Shown here one piece after another: positions 18,787-27,589 of a DNA stretch of 37,143 nt (the stretch's first letter is position 1; each line of letters begins with the position of its first letter). The DNA is from an uncultured Pseudomonadota bacterium. Lineage in GTDB: Bacteria; Pseudomonadota; Gammaproteobacteria; Methylococcales; Methylomonadaceae. The stretch lies in the NCBI GenBank assembly GCA_903876445.1, contig CAIQZX010000174.1, positions 1 to 37,143 on the forward strand, in the 5' to 3' direction. Below the pieces are notes generated by a model. That model was not told the origin of the DNA, ran no database searches, and saw only the letters and a list, made by a program, of their open reading frames with translations. Made by a program: the position numbers and the translations under genes.

Positions 18787-21012
18787 TTATTTACTCGTGT
18801 GTGTGAACGCACCATCCCAACTTTCTTCCGGTGGGTTTTGTCGATAATGTTCAATCCGTTCTAAATAGATTTTGTACAATTTATCGTCGGGAAATAAATC
18901 ATGCAGTTGTTGAAATAAAATTTCAGAGTCATTCCACAATTGTTGTCGATAATTTATCAACGCTTGATGCACTAACTTTAAAACGGTTTGTTGTTCAGCA
19001 GAAGTTTCTGCCCATTCTGCAATTGGTTCATAAATTGTAATTGGTCTACTTTTCCCTTTTACTCGAACACGATCTAATTCACGGTAAGCAAATTCTGGCG
19101 CGGCAGCAAGTGTCGATTCACTAACAATCATTTTCACGCCATATTGTTTCGTCAAACCTTCTAAACGCGAACCTAAATTTACCGTATCGCCCATTACGGT
19201 ATAAGCAATTCTGAATTGCGAACCCATATTACCGACAACCATCGCACCTGTATTTAAACCAATGCCTAAATCGACTTCTGGCCAGTTTTTTAATTTAAAA
19301 CGCGCGTTAATTCCGGCAAGCGATTTAATCACTTCTAAACCCGCTTTCACGGCAGAATAAGCGTGTCTTTCAGTGTGAACCGGTGCGCCCCAAAACGCCA
19401 TAATTGCATCACCAATATATTTATCAATCGTGCCTTTGTTGTTATGAATGACGTGTGTGACGGGTGTCAGAATTTCGTTAATCAAGTCGCATAAATCTTG
19501 CGGGTCTTCCATGGCTTCTGAAATCGTTGTAAAGCCACGAACATCGGAAAAGAAAACAGTCATAACACGATTTTCACCTTTCAAAGTAAATTCTTCATCC
19601 GTTTTGCTCATTTCTTCAACAAGTTCATTAGGAATGTACTGCCCGAAAATGTTACCTAATTGTTTTTTCTTTCTACTTTCAAAGAAAAAACCGAAAAAAA
19701 GCTGCAAACCGTATAAAAAACTCAATAAAATTAAAGGTGCAGCTAAATGCGTATCTAAATTATGTTCCGTCCAAATATAAAAATTCATCGTTATTACAAC
19801 ACCAAGAAACAGTAAAAATGCGGCCGCTGATGTCATAACGCTTAATTTTGGAAAAATGAGCATCGCCAAAAATAATAATAAAACTAATTGAATGGCTTCG
19901 GCGGCGATAATGTAAGTCGGACGAGATTTCACAGATTGGTCTAATAAACCACTCAAAACATTCGCGTGAATTTCAACACCTGCATAAATGTTTTGTACAG
20001 GCGTGGAACGCAAATCAAGTAAACCCGCAGCGGAAGTACCGATAATTATAATTTTATCTTTCAATTTTGAAACATCTGTCACGCCATTCAAAACGTCAGT
20101 AGCCGAAATATAGTTGAAATTACCTTGTCTGCCTCGAAATGGCACTAACAAATTGCCGCTAGCGTCCACTGGAATGTTAAATCCAGCAAGTGAAATGGCT
20201 TCCAAACGATTGTCACCGTAATCATCGCTAGTAATAAATTTAATGCTTGGCATTCCGATTACTTGCTGAAAAAGTGATAAAGCTAACGTGCCATAAATTT
20301 GATTTTTATATTGTGTGATGAGTGGCAAACGACGATAAACACCGTCTTCGTCAACATTTAAATTATTTAAATACCCACCCATTTGAGTGGCGGTTTGAAG
20401 TTGCGCTAAATTACCGACGTAACTTTTTGCCTCAAAAAGTAATGATGAAAAATCATTGCCATCAGAGCGACTTAATGGCGGTGGAAGCATTCCTAATTCG
20501 TTATTTTTTTCTGAGTGATGACTGAAAAAATATCCCATGACAACAGGGCGATTTTTTAAACTTGTCGCTAATTTATCGTCAAATGATAATTCCGGACGCA
20601 TTTTTGCAATCGCAGATAAAAATTTAGCGTCTTGTTGCAATTCTGCTTTTGCTAATTTATCGAGAACGTCAATCCCGCCACTTGTATCGGGTTCTGAAAA
20701 TACAACGTCGAATCCTAAAACGGTCGCCCCGTAATAATCAAAAATCATGTCTACTAAATAGGCAAGTTTATCTCGCCTCCAAGGCCAATGTCCTTCTTGT
20801 GCCAGACTTTTTTCGTCAATATCTAAAATCACAATCCGTTCATCAATCGTGTTAGGCATCGTAATTCGCAAACGTAAATCATACAAAATGTTTTCAACGC
20901 GCTGCAGCGTGGGAATTTTTATCCGCCCAACGGTATGTGCTAAAAAAAAAGCAGTTAAAGCAATGCACAACAACCATTGATAGCCTTTCAGCCATTTACT
21001 ACTTAATTTCAT
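18787..21012 (-). CDS. CHASE2-domain adenylate/guanylate cyclase
   Basis: This membrane-bound class III nucleotide cyclase probably makes cAMP in response to an extracytoplasmic signal. The order is an N-terminal membrane helix (about residues 13-30), a large periplasmic CHASE2 sensor domain (about 30-345), three closely spaced membrane helices (about 355-445), then a class III cyclase catalytic domain (about 480-650). Catalytic metal residues are seen in FFSDVRGFTTISE and GDAIMAFWGAP, so both metal-binding aspartates are present. A roughly 75-residue C-terminal extension follows. The substrate (ATP or GTP) is not decided. It is divergent from metF and precedes the NtrC-type regulator, suggesting a shared signalling unit. 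Confidence 0.93.
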   Translation of the reverse strand: MKLSSKWLKGYQWLLCIALTAFFLAHTVGRIKIPTLQRVENILYDLRLRITMPNTIDERIVILDIDEKSLAQEGHWPWRRDKLAYLVDMIFDYYGATVLGFDVVFSEPDTSGGIDVLDKLAKAELQQDAKFLSAIAKMRPELSFDDKLATSLKNRPVVMGYFFSHHSEKNNELGMLPPPLSRSDGNDFSSLLFEAKSYVGNLAQLQTATQMGGYLNNLNVDEDGVYRRLPLITQYKNQIYGTLALSLFQQVIGMPSIKFITSDDYGDNRLEAISLAGFNIPVDASGNLLVPFRGRQGNFNYISATDVLNGVTDVSKLKDKIIIIGTSAAGLLDLRSTPVQNIYAGVEIHANVLSGLLDQSVKSRPTYIIAAEAIQLVLLLFLAMLIFPKLSVMTSAAAFLLFLGVVITMNFYIWTEHNLDTHLAAPLILLSFLYGLQLFFGFFFESRKKKQLGNIFGQYIPNELVEEMSKTDEEFTLKGENRVMTVFFSDVRGFTTISEAMEDPQDLCDLINEILTPVTHVIHNNKGTIDKYIGDAIMAFWGAPVHTERHAYSAVKAGLEVIKSLAGINARFKLKNWPEVDLGIGLNTGAMVVGNMGSQFRIAYTVMGDTVNLGSRLEGLTKQYGVKMIVSESTLAAAPEFAYRELDRVRVKGKSRPITIYEPIAEWAETSAEQQTVLKLVHQALINYRQQLWNDSEILFQQLHDLFPDDKLYKIYLERIEHYRQNPPEESWDGAFTHTSK

Positions 21013-21195
21013 GAGCTTTTTCCGTTGTTAAAATTTTAATCTACAGTGTAACTGTTAGCCGCTAAGTTAGAGCATTGTGAATAACTATCAATTTGTAATT
21101 TGTTTACGGTATTTCTAAAAATCACTATCTACGATTGACCATGAATGCTAAAGTTTTCGCTTATTTTTATTTTTTCAACGGAACACTTTAAAATT

Positions 21196-22029
21196 ATGCC
21201 AAGACCACAATTTAGTTTTGAATTTTACCCTCCAAAAACGCCCGAAGGAGCAGTAAGTTTAGAAAATGTGCAACAACAATTAGCCGAAGTCAATCCTGAA
21301 TTCTTTTCTGTGACTTTCGGAGCGGGCGGTTCGACGCGCGATAAAACATTTGAAACCGTTATTAAAATTCAAAGTCACGGTATTTCAGCCGCTCCGCATT
21401 TATCGTGTGTTGCATCAACCAAAGAAAATGTCCGTTCAATTTTAAATAATTATCGTGAAAATAGTATTTCCAAAATTGTGGCTTTACGCGGTGATTTACC
21501 TTCAGGAACGTTGTCAGCGGGTGAATTTCGTTATGCAAATGAGTTAGTCGAATTTATTCGTACTGAAACAGGTGATTATTTTGATATTCATGTCGCGGCT
21601 TATCCAGAGGTTCATCCTCAAGCTGTAAATGGCACAGAAGATTTTAAAAATTTCAAACGCAAAGTTGATGCGGGTGCAAATTCCGCGATTACCCAGTATT
21701 TTTATAATGCAGAAGCCTATTTTCAGTTTGTTGAACAATGTCAAAAATCGGGCATTTCAATTCCTATCGTGGCGGGAATTATGCCGATTACACAGTATTC
21801 ACAATTATTTCGATTTTCTGAAATGTGTGGCGCGGATATTCCACGTTGGTTACGCAAGCGTTTAGAAAGTTTTGGCGATAATCGAGAAGAAATAAAAGAA
21901 TTCGGTTTAGAAGTCGTTAGTCGTTTGTGCCAGCAATTACTTGATGGCGGTGCGCCGAGTTTGCATTTTTACACGATGAATCAAGCCGCACCAACATTAG
22001 CAATTTTGAAAAATTTGAATTTGTCGTAA
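21196..22029 (+). CDS. metF: 5,10-Methylenetetrahydrofolate reductase
   Basis: This FAD-containing enzyme reduces methylene-H4F to methyl-H4F for methionine synthesis. FSFEFYPPKT at the N-terminus carries the catalytic Glu. FSVTFGAGGSTRD, ALRGD and NGTEDFKNFKRKVDAGANSAITQYFYN (shown here only as landmark blocks) are family signatures. I choose the ATG at 21196 (277 residues), where family similarity begins; an upstream ATG at 21145 would add 17 hydrophobic, non-conserved residues. Its upstream gap, shared with the cyclase, shows no SAM or SAH riboswitch that I can recognise. The ffh promoter overlaps its last codons. Confidence 0.95.
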   Translation: MPRPQFSFEFYPPKTPEGAVSLENVQQQLAEVNPEFFSVTFGAGGSTRDKTFETVIKIQSHGISAAPHLSCVASTKENVRSILNNYRENSISKIVALRGDLPSGTLSAGEFRYANELVEFIRTETGDYFDIHVAAYPEVHPQAVNGTEDFKNFKRKVDAGANSAITQYFYNAEAYFQFVEQCQKSGISIPIVAGIMPITQYSQLFRFSEMCGADIPRWLRKRLESFGDNREEIKEFGLEVVSRLCQQLLDGGAPSLHFYTMNQAAPTLAILKNLNLS

Positions 22030-22048
22030 GCGGTCGCTCGCTTATAAT
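22021..22048 (+). promoter_or_regulatory. Sigma-70 promoter for ffh
   Basis: TTGTCG (22021-22026) is the last two sense codons of metF. A consensus TATAAT follows at 22043-22048 after a 16-base spacer. The ffh ATG is 40 bases further on. Confidence 0.65.
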
Positions 22049-22088
22049 GCCCCTTTTATTACCGTATTATTCATTTTAGAGACACATC

Positions 22089-23444
22089 ATGTTTGATAAT
22101 TTAACCCAACGCCTAAACGGTACGCTTAAAAAGCTCAAAGGCGAAGCTCGTTTTACAGACAACAATATCAAAGAAACGTTGCGCGAAGTGCGTATGGCGT
22201 TATTAGAAGCCGATGTTGCGTTGCCCGTTGTTACCGATTTTCTGGAAAATTTACGCGAAGGTTCGTTAGGCAAAGAAGTCCAAGCTAGCTTAACGCCTGG
22301 TCAAGCCATGATTAAATTGGTTCATTCTGAACTGATTAAAACAATGGGTGACAAAAACGAAACGTTGAATTTGAATGCTCAACCGCCGGCAGTGATTTTA
22401 ATGGCGGGTTTGCAAGGTGCGGGAAAAACAACAACCGTCGCAAAATTAGGTCGTTGGCTACAAGAAAATAATAAGAAAAAAGTCGGTGTAGTTAGTGCCG
22501 ACGTGTATCGTCCGGCGGCGATAAAGCAACTTGAAATGTTGGCAGAGGAAGTTGGTTTAGTTTTCTTTGAAAGTGACATTTCGCAAAAACCGATTGATAT
22601 TGCAAATAATGCGATTGAGGCGGCAAAACGTAAATTTTTAGATGTTATTATTATAGATACCGCAGGGCGTTTGCATATCGATGATGAAATGATGACTGAA
22701 ATTAAAGCGTTACACTCGGCGATTAAACCTGTTGAAACATTGTTCGTTGTTGATAGTATGACTGGACAAGATGCGGCAAATACCGCGAAAGTGTTTAACG
22801 ATGCGTTACCGTTAACAGGCGTTATTTTAACTAAAGCAGATGGTGATGCGCGTGGTGGTGCAGCACTATCAATCCGTCAAATTACTGGCAAGCCGATTAA
22901 ATTTATCGGGATGGGTGAAAAAACGACGGCATTAGAACCGTTTCATCCTGATCGAATGGCTTCGCGTATTTTAGATATGGGTGATATGCTCAGTTTAATC
23001 GAGCAAATCGAACAAAAAATCGATAAAGAAAAAGCCGGAAAATTAGTTGAAAAACTGAAAAAAGGAAAAAGTTTTGACCTTGAAGATTTCCGTGAGCAGT
23101 TAATTGAGATGCAACGCATGGGTGGTATCGGTTCAATGATGGATAAATTACCGGGTATGAGCGCGATGCCTGCGGAAGCAAAAGAGAAAATGAACGACAA
23201 ATTGCTAGCGAGACAAATCGGTGTCATCAACTCAATGACTATGCAAGAACGTCGCTTTCCAGATTTGATTAAAGGCAACCGTAAAAAACGGATTGCAGAC
23301 GGTTGCGGACAAGAATTGAGCGACGTAAATCGAATGCTAAAACAATTTTTAATGATGCAAAAAATGATGAAAAAACTTAAATCTGGCAACATGGCGAATA
23401 TGGTTCGTGGTGTAAAGAGTCAGTTGCGCGGAATGCGTAGGTAG
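22089..23444 (+). CDS. ffh: Signal recognition particle GTPase Ffh
   Basis: This protein component of the signal recognition particle binds 4.5S RNA and hydrophobic signal sequences and docks with FtsY. The N domain (about residues 1-85) is followed by the G domain with GLQGAGKTTT, the DTAGR switch and TKADGDARGG. The C-terminal methionine-rich M domain (about 300-451) includes SMTMQERRFPDLI and the RNA-binding helix. Length and order are standard. It lies just upstream of the rpsP operon, an arrangement common in gammaproteobacteria, but a separate promoter precedes rpsP. Confidence 0.98.
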   Translation: MFDNLTQRLNGTLKKLKGEARFTDNNIKETLREVRMALLEADVALPVVTDFLENLREGSLGKEVQASLTPGQAMIKLVHSELIKTMGDKNETLNLNAQPPAVILMAGLQGAGKTTTVAKLGRWLQENNKKKVGVVSADVYRPAAIKQLEMLAEEVGLVFFESDISQKPIDIANNAIEAAKRKFLDVIIIDTAGRLHIDDEMMTEIKALHSAIKPVETLFVVDSMTGQDAANTAKVFNDALPLTGVILTKADGDARGGAALSIRQITGKPIKFIGMGEKTTALEPFHPDRMASRILDMGDMLSLIEQIEQKIDKEKAGKLVEKLKKGKSFDLEDFREQLIEMQRMGGIGSMMDKLPGMSAMPAEAKEKMNDKLLARQIGVINSMTMQERRFPDLIKGNRKKRIADGCGQELSDVNRMLKQFLMMQKMMKKLKSGNMANMVRGVKSQLRGMRR

Positions 23445-23460
23445 TTTTTGATTCTATTTA

Positions 23461-23488
23461 TTGTTTTATCAACAAAAATGCGTAGAAT
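23461..23488 (+). promoter_or_regulatory. Sigma-70 promoter for rpsP operon
   Basis: TTGTTT (23461-23466) and TAGAAT (23483-23488) have a 16-base spacer and lie 45 bases before the rpsP start. Confidence 0.55.
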
Positions 23489-23533
23489 AACGCGGTTTAT
23501 TTCAGTTAATTTATTTTAGAGGTTTATTTAAAG

Positions 23534-23785
23534 ATGGTAACTATTCGTTTATCAAGAGGTGGTTCAAAGAATCGCCCGTTTTATCAAATCGTTGTAACAG
23601 ACAGTCGCAACAGTCGTGATGGTCGTTATATTGAACGTATTGGTTTTTTCAATCCGTTAGCGCGTGGTCAAGAAGAACGCTTACGTTTAGACATGGCGCG
23701 TGTTGACCATTGGAAATCAAACGGCGCACAACCTTCTGAACGTGTTGCAAGTTTGATTAAAGACCAAATCAAAGCAGCGGCGTAA
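23534..23785 (+). CDS. rpsP: 30S ribosomal protein S16
   Basis: This small-subunit assembly protein is 83 residues, the usual size. The N-terminus [20 protein letters not shown] and the block [16 protein letters not shown] are diagnostic. It is the first gene of the conserved rpsP-rimM-trmD-rplS operon; rimM begins at the base after its stop codon. Confidence 0.98.
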   Translation: MVTIRLSRGGSKNRPFYQIVVTDSRNSRDGRYIERIGFFNPLARGQEERLRLDMARVDHWKSNGAQPSERVASLIKDQIKAAA

Positions 23786-24301
23786 TTGCTTTTGACTGAG
23801 CAAAAATTGATACATGTCGGAAAAATTTCTGGCGTTTTTGGCATTAAAGGCTGGGTAAAAGTTTTTTCTTTTACCGGTTACCGTGAAGATATTTTGAAGT
23901 ATTCGCCGTGGTTGTTGAAAAAAAATGCCGCGACAAAAACGGTTGAAGTTGTCTCGGGGCAATTACAAAATCAGCTTGTTGTTGCACAAATCAAAGGTGT
24001 TGATGACAGAAATACCGCTGAATTGTTAATGGGCTGGGAAATTTTTGTTGAGGCTTCTCAACTGCCAGCAGCAAAACAAGGTGAATATTACTGGTCAGAT
24101 TTGATTGGTTTGCAAGTTGAAAATGTCGAGGGAATAATTTTAGGCGTGATTGATAGTTTACTGGAAACAGGTGCAAACGATGTCATCATTGTACAAGGCA
24201 CCGAACGTCAACATGCAATTCCATTTTTACAGCCTCAAATTGTATTAAACATTGATTTAGCTGCCCAAAAAATGCGTGTAGATTGGGACGCTGATTTCTA
24301 A
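23786..24301 (+). CDS. rimM: Ribosome maturation factor RimM
   Basis: RimM binds S19 and assists maturation of the 30S head. The N-terminal RimM domain (VGKISGVFGIKGWVKVFSFT) and the C-terminal PRC-barrel half (GEYYWSDLIGLQVENVEG, HAIPFLQPQIV) are both present, and length is normal. No ATG start exists. Translation probably begins at TTG, either at 23786 immediately after the rpsP stop (171 residues) or at the TTG at 23792 (two residues shorter). The weak start and tight junction imply coupling to rpsP translation and keep RimM below ribosomal-protein levels. Confidence 0.95.
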   Translation: MLLTEQKLIHVGKISGVFGIKGWVKVFSFTGYREDILKYSPWLLKKNAATKTVEVVSGQLQNQLVVAQIKGVDDRNTAELLMGWEIFVEASQLPAAKQGEYYWSDLIGLQVENVEGIILGVIDSLLETGANDVIIVQGTERQHAIPFLQPQIVLNIDLAAQKMRVDWDADF

Positions 24302-25036
24302 ATGCGTTTTGATGTGATTACGCTTTTTCCAGAAATGGTGAAGCAAGCGGCTCAAGTGGGTGTAACAGGTAAAGCAATTGAAAATGCAATTGTAACTCTC
24401 AATGTTTGGAATCCACGCGATTACACGCAAGACAGACATAAGACTGTTGATGACAGACCTTTTGGTGGTGGACAAGGAATGGTGATGAAATACCAACCTT
24501 TACATGACGCTGTTATGGCGGCAAAAGTTGATTCAAAAAACGATTGTAAAGTGGTGTATTTAAGCCCACAAGGTAAACCGCTAAATCAATTGTTACTCAG
24601 TGAAGCCAGTAAATTGTCACAACTTATTTTAGTGGCAGGACGTTATGAAGGCTTAGATGAACGATTTATTCAGCGTGATTGTGATGAAGAATGGTCTCTC
24701 GGTGATTACGTTATTAGTGGCGGTGAACTTGCTGCGCTAATTGTTGTTGATGGTGTTACCCGTTTATTGCCAAATGTATTAGGTAATGAGCAATCTGCTT
24801 TACAAGATTCACATAGCGACGGTTTGTTAGATTATCCGCAATTTACTCGTCCTGAAGTTGTCGATGGTGAATCCGTTCCTGACGTACTACTCAGTGGTAA
24901 CCACGCTGAAATCGCACGTTGGAGAATGAAACAAGCATTAGGACGAACATGGCAGAAACGCCCAGATTTATTGAAGAATAAAACATTAAGTGCCGAGCAA
25001 GAACGCTTATTGGCACAATTTAAAGAAGTGGACTAA
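24302..25036 (+). CDS. trmD: tRNA (guanine37-N1)-methyltransferase
   Basis: TrmD methylates G37 of tRNAs reading CNN and related codons using SAM, preventing +1 frameshifting. The trefoil-knot SPOUT fold is recognisable from [36 protein letters not shown] and the N-terminal [12 protein letters not shown]. At 244 residues it has the usual size. Its ATG follows the rimM stop codon with no gap. Confidence 0.98.
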   Translation: MRFDVITLFPEMVKQAAQVGVTGKAIENAIVTLNVWNPRDYTQDRHKTVDDRPFGGGQGMVMKYQPLHDAVMAAKVDSKNDCKVVYLSPQGKPLNQLLLSEASKLSQLILVAGRYEGLDERFIQRDCDEEWSLGDYVISGGELAALIVVDGVTRLLPNVLGNEQSALQDSHSDGLLDYPQFTRPEVVDGESVPDVLLSGNHAEIARWRMKQALGRTWQKRPDLLKNKTLSAEQERLLAQFKEVD

Positions 25037-25045
25037 GGTGTAAAA

Positions 25046-25387
25046 ATGAACATTATTGATGTATTAGAACAAGCACAAATGAAACAAATTCCTGATTTCA
25101 AATCAGGTGATACCGTTGTAGTTCAAGTGCGTATTAAAGAAGGTGAGCGTGAACGTATTCAGGCGTTTGAAGGCGTTGTGATTGCAATGCGTAATCGTGG
25201 TTTAAATTCTGCTTTCACCGTGCGTAAAATTTCACATGGCACAGGCGTAGAACGTGTTTTTCAAACACATAGCCCGTTAATCAGTGAAATCCAAGTTAAA
25301 CGTCGTGGCGCAGTTCGTCGTGCAAAATTGTATTATTTGCGCGATTTAACTGGTAGAAAAGCTCGCATCAAAGAAAAATTGTCATAA
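25046..25387 (+). CDS. rplS: 50S ribosomal protein L19
   Basis: L19 lies at the 30S-50S interface. At 113 residues it has the standard length. [34 protein letters not shown] and [16 protein letters not shown] are all highly conserved blocks. A good AAGGTG site precedes the ATG. It is the last gene of the operon, followed by a strong intrinsic terminator. Confidence 0.98.
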   Translation: MNIIDVLEQAQMKQIPDFKSGDTVVVQVRIKEGERERIQAFEGVVIAMRNRGLNSAFTVRKISHGTGVERVFQTHSPLISEIQVKRRGAVRRAKLYYLRDLTGRKARIKEKLS

Positions 25388-25412
25388 GAAATTTTGGCAA
25401 GGTCGTGATTTG

Positions 25413-25438
25413 AAAAGGCAGCGTAAGCTGCCTTTTTT
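25413..25438 (+). terminator. Rho-independent terminator of rpsP operon
   Basis: GGCAGC (25417-25422), a GTAA loop and GCTGCC (25427-25432) are preceded by A's and followed by a T-run. The hairpin starts 25 bases after the rplS stop codon. Confidence 0.85.
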
Positions 25439-25475
25439 ATTTTTTACTATTTTCAAAATTGAAATTAGGCGCACT

Positions 25476-25958
25476 ATGATTAAAAAATTGTTTCTTTCTA
25501 TTTTTGCGTTACTTGTCATTTTTGAAGAATGGCTTTGGGATGTATTAGCTATTGTTGGGCAGTGGTTTTCACGAATTTTACATTTGGAAAAATTTGAAAC
25601 GTGGCTTTTAGGTGCGTCGGCAAATCAAGCCTTAATGACTTTTCTCATTCCGTTAATTATCGTCACGCCGTTTAACATTTTAGTCATTTTTTTATTCGCA
25701 CATGGTGCAATTATCGAAGCGATTTTACTAGAAATTGCTGTTAAATTATTTTGCACATTGCTGATTGCGAGAATTTTTCGATTAGTGAAAACAGCATTAC
25801 TAACATTTACTTGGTTTGAGAAAATTTATTATATGATTAGTCGAGTCTTGCATTGGGCGCACGATATTATTCAGCATTCAGTAATTTATCAAGAAAGTTT
25901 GAAACTCAAAGCAATGATTAAAATTGAACTTGCGGCAATGAAAAAAAGAACTCAGTAA
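25476..25958 (+). CDS. Conserved-looking membrane protein of unknown function
   Basis: I do not recognise a named family with certainty. The 160-residue product has hydrophobic segments at about residues 3-25, 45-75 and 80-105. An EEWLWD motif near residue 20 resembles uncharacterised proteobacterial inner-membrane proteins. The C-terminal third is amphipathic and basic, probably cytoplasmic. The ATG at 25476 is preferred; the frame opens earlier, but that stretch is the rplS terminator and its flank. It lies 28 bases before pyrE on the same strand and may be co-transcribed with it. No motif suggests an enzyme activity. Confidence 0.7.
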   Translation: MIKKLFLSIFALLVIFEEWLWDVLAIVGQWFSRILHLEKFETWLLGASANQALMTFLIPLIIVTPFNILVIFLFAHGAIIEAILLEIAVKLFCTLLIARIFRLVKTALLTFTWFEKIYYMISRVLHWAHDIIQHSVIYQESLKLKAMIKIELAAMKKRTQ

Positions 25959-25986
25959 AATTAAAAAAAGGAAAAAGGAAATCAGT

Positions 25987-26625
25987 ATGCAAGCTTATCA
26001 ACAAGATTTTATTCGTTACGCGCTTGATTGTGGCGTATTGAAATTTGGTGAATTTGAATTGAAATCTGGACGAATAAGTCCATATTTTTTTAACACGGGA
26101 TTATTTAATACCGGTACACAATTACAAACATTAGGAAAATTTTACGCTCAAGCTCTTATTGCATCTGGCATTAGCATTGATATTTTTTATGGTCCAGCCT
26201 ACAAAGGTATACCATTAGCTGTTGCCACATCAATCGCTTATGCTGAATTGACCGGCGATGATATGCCATTTGCTTTCAATCGAAAAGAAGCAAAAGACCA
26301 TGGAGAAGGTGGTGTGTTAGTCGGTGCATCGTTGAAAGGAAATGTATTGATTATTGACGATGTTATTACGGCGGGAACGTCAGTGCGTGAATCGGTTGAA
26401 ATAATTAAAGCTGCAAATGCCACACCAGCAGCGGTTTTAATTTCATTAGATAGACAGGAGCGTGGCTTAGGTGAAATTTCGGCTATTCAAGAGGTTACGG
26501 AGCGTTTTGCGTTACCTGTCATTGCTATTATCAGTTTGAGTAACATTGTTGATTATTTAAAACATATAAACGAAACCGTGCAGTTAGCGGCAATTGAAAA
26601 TTATCGTATGCAGTATGGGATTTGA
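25987..26625 (+). CDS. pyrE: Orotate phosphoribosyltransferase
   Basis: This enzyme makes orotidine 5'-phosphate from orotate and PRPP in pyrimidine synthesis. The PRPP-binding motif [16 protein letters not shown] is clear. The flexible catalytic loop with [13 protein letters not shown] carries the catalytic lysines. The N-terminal [17 protein letters not shown] is also diagnostic. At 212 residues the length is normal. AAGGAAATC is the ribosome site. No pyrimidine attenuator or rph gene is seen upstream, unlike E. coli. Confidence 0.97.
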   Translation: MQAYQQDFIRYALDCGVLKFGEFELKSGRISPYFFNTGLFNTGTQLQTLGKFYAQALIASGISIDIFYGPAYKGIPLAVATSIAYAELTGDDMPFAFNRKEAKDHGEGGVLVGASLKGNVLIIDDVITAGTSVRESVEIIKAANATPAAVLISLDRQERGLGEISAIQEVTERFALPVIAIISLSNIVDYLKHINETVQLAAIENYRMQYGI

Positions 26626-26656
26626 TTTTTGACGTTGTGGCGGATGTTTCAAACTC

Positions 26657-26689
26657 ACCACAAACATAAAATTACCTTATGTTTGTGGT
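26657..26689. terminator. Perfect 13-bp stem-loop between pyrE and motB
   Basis: ACCACAAACATAA (26657-26669) and TTATGTTTGTGGT (26677-26689) are exact inverted copies around a seven-base loop, between convergent genes. It is symmetrical and would fold on either transcript. The lack of a T-run means Rho-dependent or processing roles are possible. Confidence 0.55.
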
Positions 26690-26711
26690 AAGTTCTTATA
26701 CAAAAACGAAT

Positions 26712-27581
26712 TTATTCTGCGCTACTACCTTGTAACACTTCTTGTTCGGTTTTCTTATTCATTACGATAATTGAAATACGACGGTTGACCGCATCTAACG
26801 GGTCGGTTGTCGGACTGTAAGGGATACTCGAAGATAAACCAACTACACGCAATACCTTTTTCTCCTCTAAACCACCTTCAACCAATTCAAATCGTGCTGC
26901 ATTCGCTCTATCACTGGATAATTCCCAGTTGGTATAACCTTTTTGAGCCGCTTGAAACGGAAGCGCGTCAGTATGACCATTTAAGCTCACGCGATTTGGT
27001 AATTCGTTAATTGCAGGAGCGAGAGCGCGTAAAATTTGACGAATATGTGGCTCTGTTTGTGCGCTAGCAAGTTTATACATTGGGCGTTTTTGATCATCAA
27101 CAATCAGAATTCGCAAACCTTCAGAAGTCATTTCAAGTTTGATTTGATCTTTAAATTCACTTAACTCGGGTGTTTCATCGAGTTTCTCCTGAATTTTTTC
27201 TTTCAAAGCTTCCAATTTAGTTTGTTCAATTTCAGCATCTTGTTTTTCAACTTCAACTTCATTTTCTTCTTCACTTGTTGACCCTTTTTGAACTTGCCCA
27301 TCCATCGTAGTGACTAAATCCGCACCACCACCTTCTATCATGGACGTTCGCTCTGCAACTTGCTGACCGCCTTCCATCGAAACTTTATATGGATTAGCGA
27401 AAAATTCGGCGATCCCTTTGCGTGAGCTTTCATCGGTCGAGCCGAGTAACCACATGAGCAAGAAGAACGCCATCATCGCCGTTACGAAATCCGCATAAGC
27501 CAGTTTCCACGCGCCACCATGATGACCATGACCGCCTTTTTTGATTTTTTTAATGATAATGGGTTGTTGTTGTTCAGCCAT
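26712..27581 (-). CDS. motB: Flagellar motor stator protein MotB
   Basis: MotB anchors the flagellar stator to peptidoglycan and forms the ion channel with MotA. The N-terminal cytoplasmic tail is histidine/glycine-rich (GGHGHHGG, residues 16-23). The single membrane helix contains the ion-binding Asp31 in AYADFVTAMMAFFLLMWLL, the pattern of proton-driven stators. A charged, Glu-rich linker (about residues 100-150) is followed by the OmpA-like peptidoglycan-binding domain with NGHTDALPFQ and SSDRANAARFELV. Length (289) is normal. It follows motA after eight bases. Confidence 0.96.
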   Translation of the reverse strand: MAEQQQPIIIKKIKKGGHGHHGGAWKLAYADFVTAMMAFFLLMWLLGSTDESSRKGIAEFFANPYKVSMEGGQQVAERTSMIEGGGADLVTTMDGQVQKGSTSEEENEVEVEKQDAEIEQTKLEALKEKIQEKLDETPELSEFKDQIKLEMTSEGLRILIVDDQKRPMYKLASAQTEPHIRQILRALAPAINELPNRVSLNGHTDALPFQAAQKGYTNWELSSDRANAARFELVEGGLEEKKVLRVVGLSSSIPYSPTTDPLDAVNRRISIIVMNKKTEQEVLQGSSAE

Positions 27582-27589
27582 GACTGCGA

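Noticed and set aside
21013-21195. SAM or SAH riboswitch ahead of metF
   Set aside because: No conserved core of either class could be recognised in the short, A/T-rich gap.
22943-23392. 149-codon minus-strand ORF opposite ffh
   Set aside because: It lies entirely within the well-conserved ffh M-domain coding region and has no promoter or ribosome site.
25410-25475. Upstream extension of the membrane protein before pyrE
   Set aside because: The start would be a TTG next to the rplS terminator hairpin, with the extension running through the hairpin; the ATG at 25476 begins a normal membrane-protein N-terminus.
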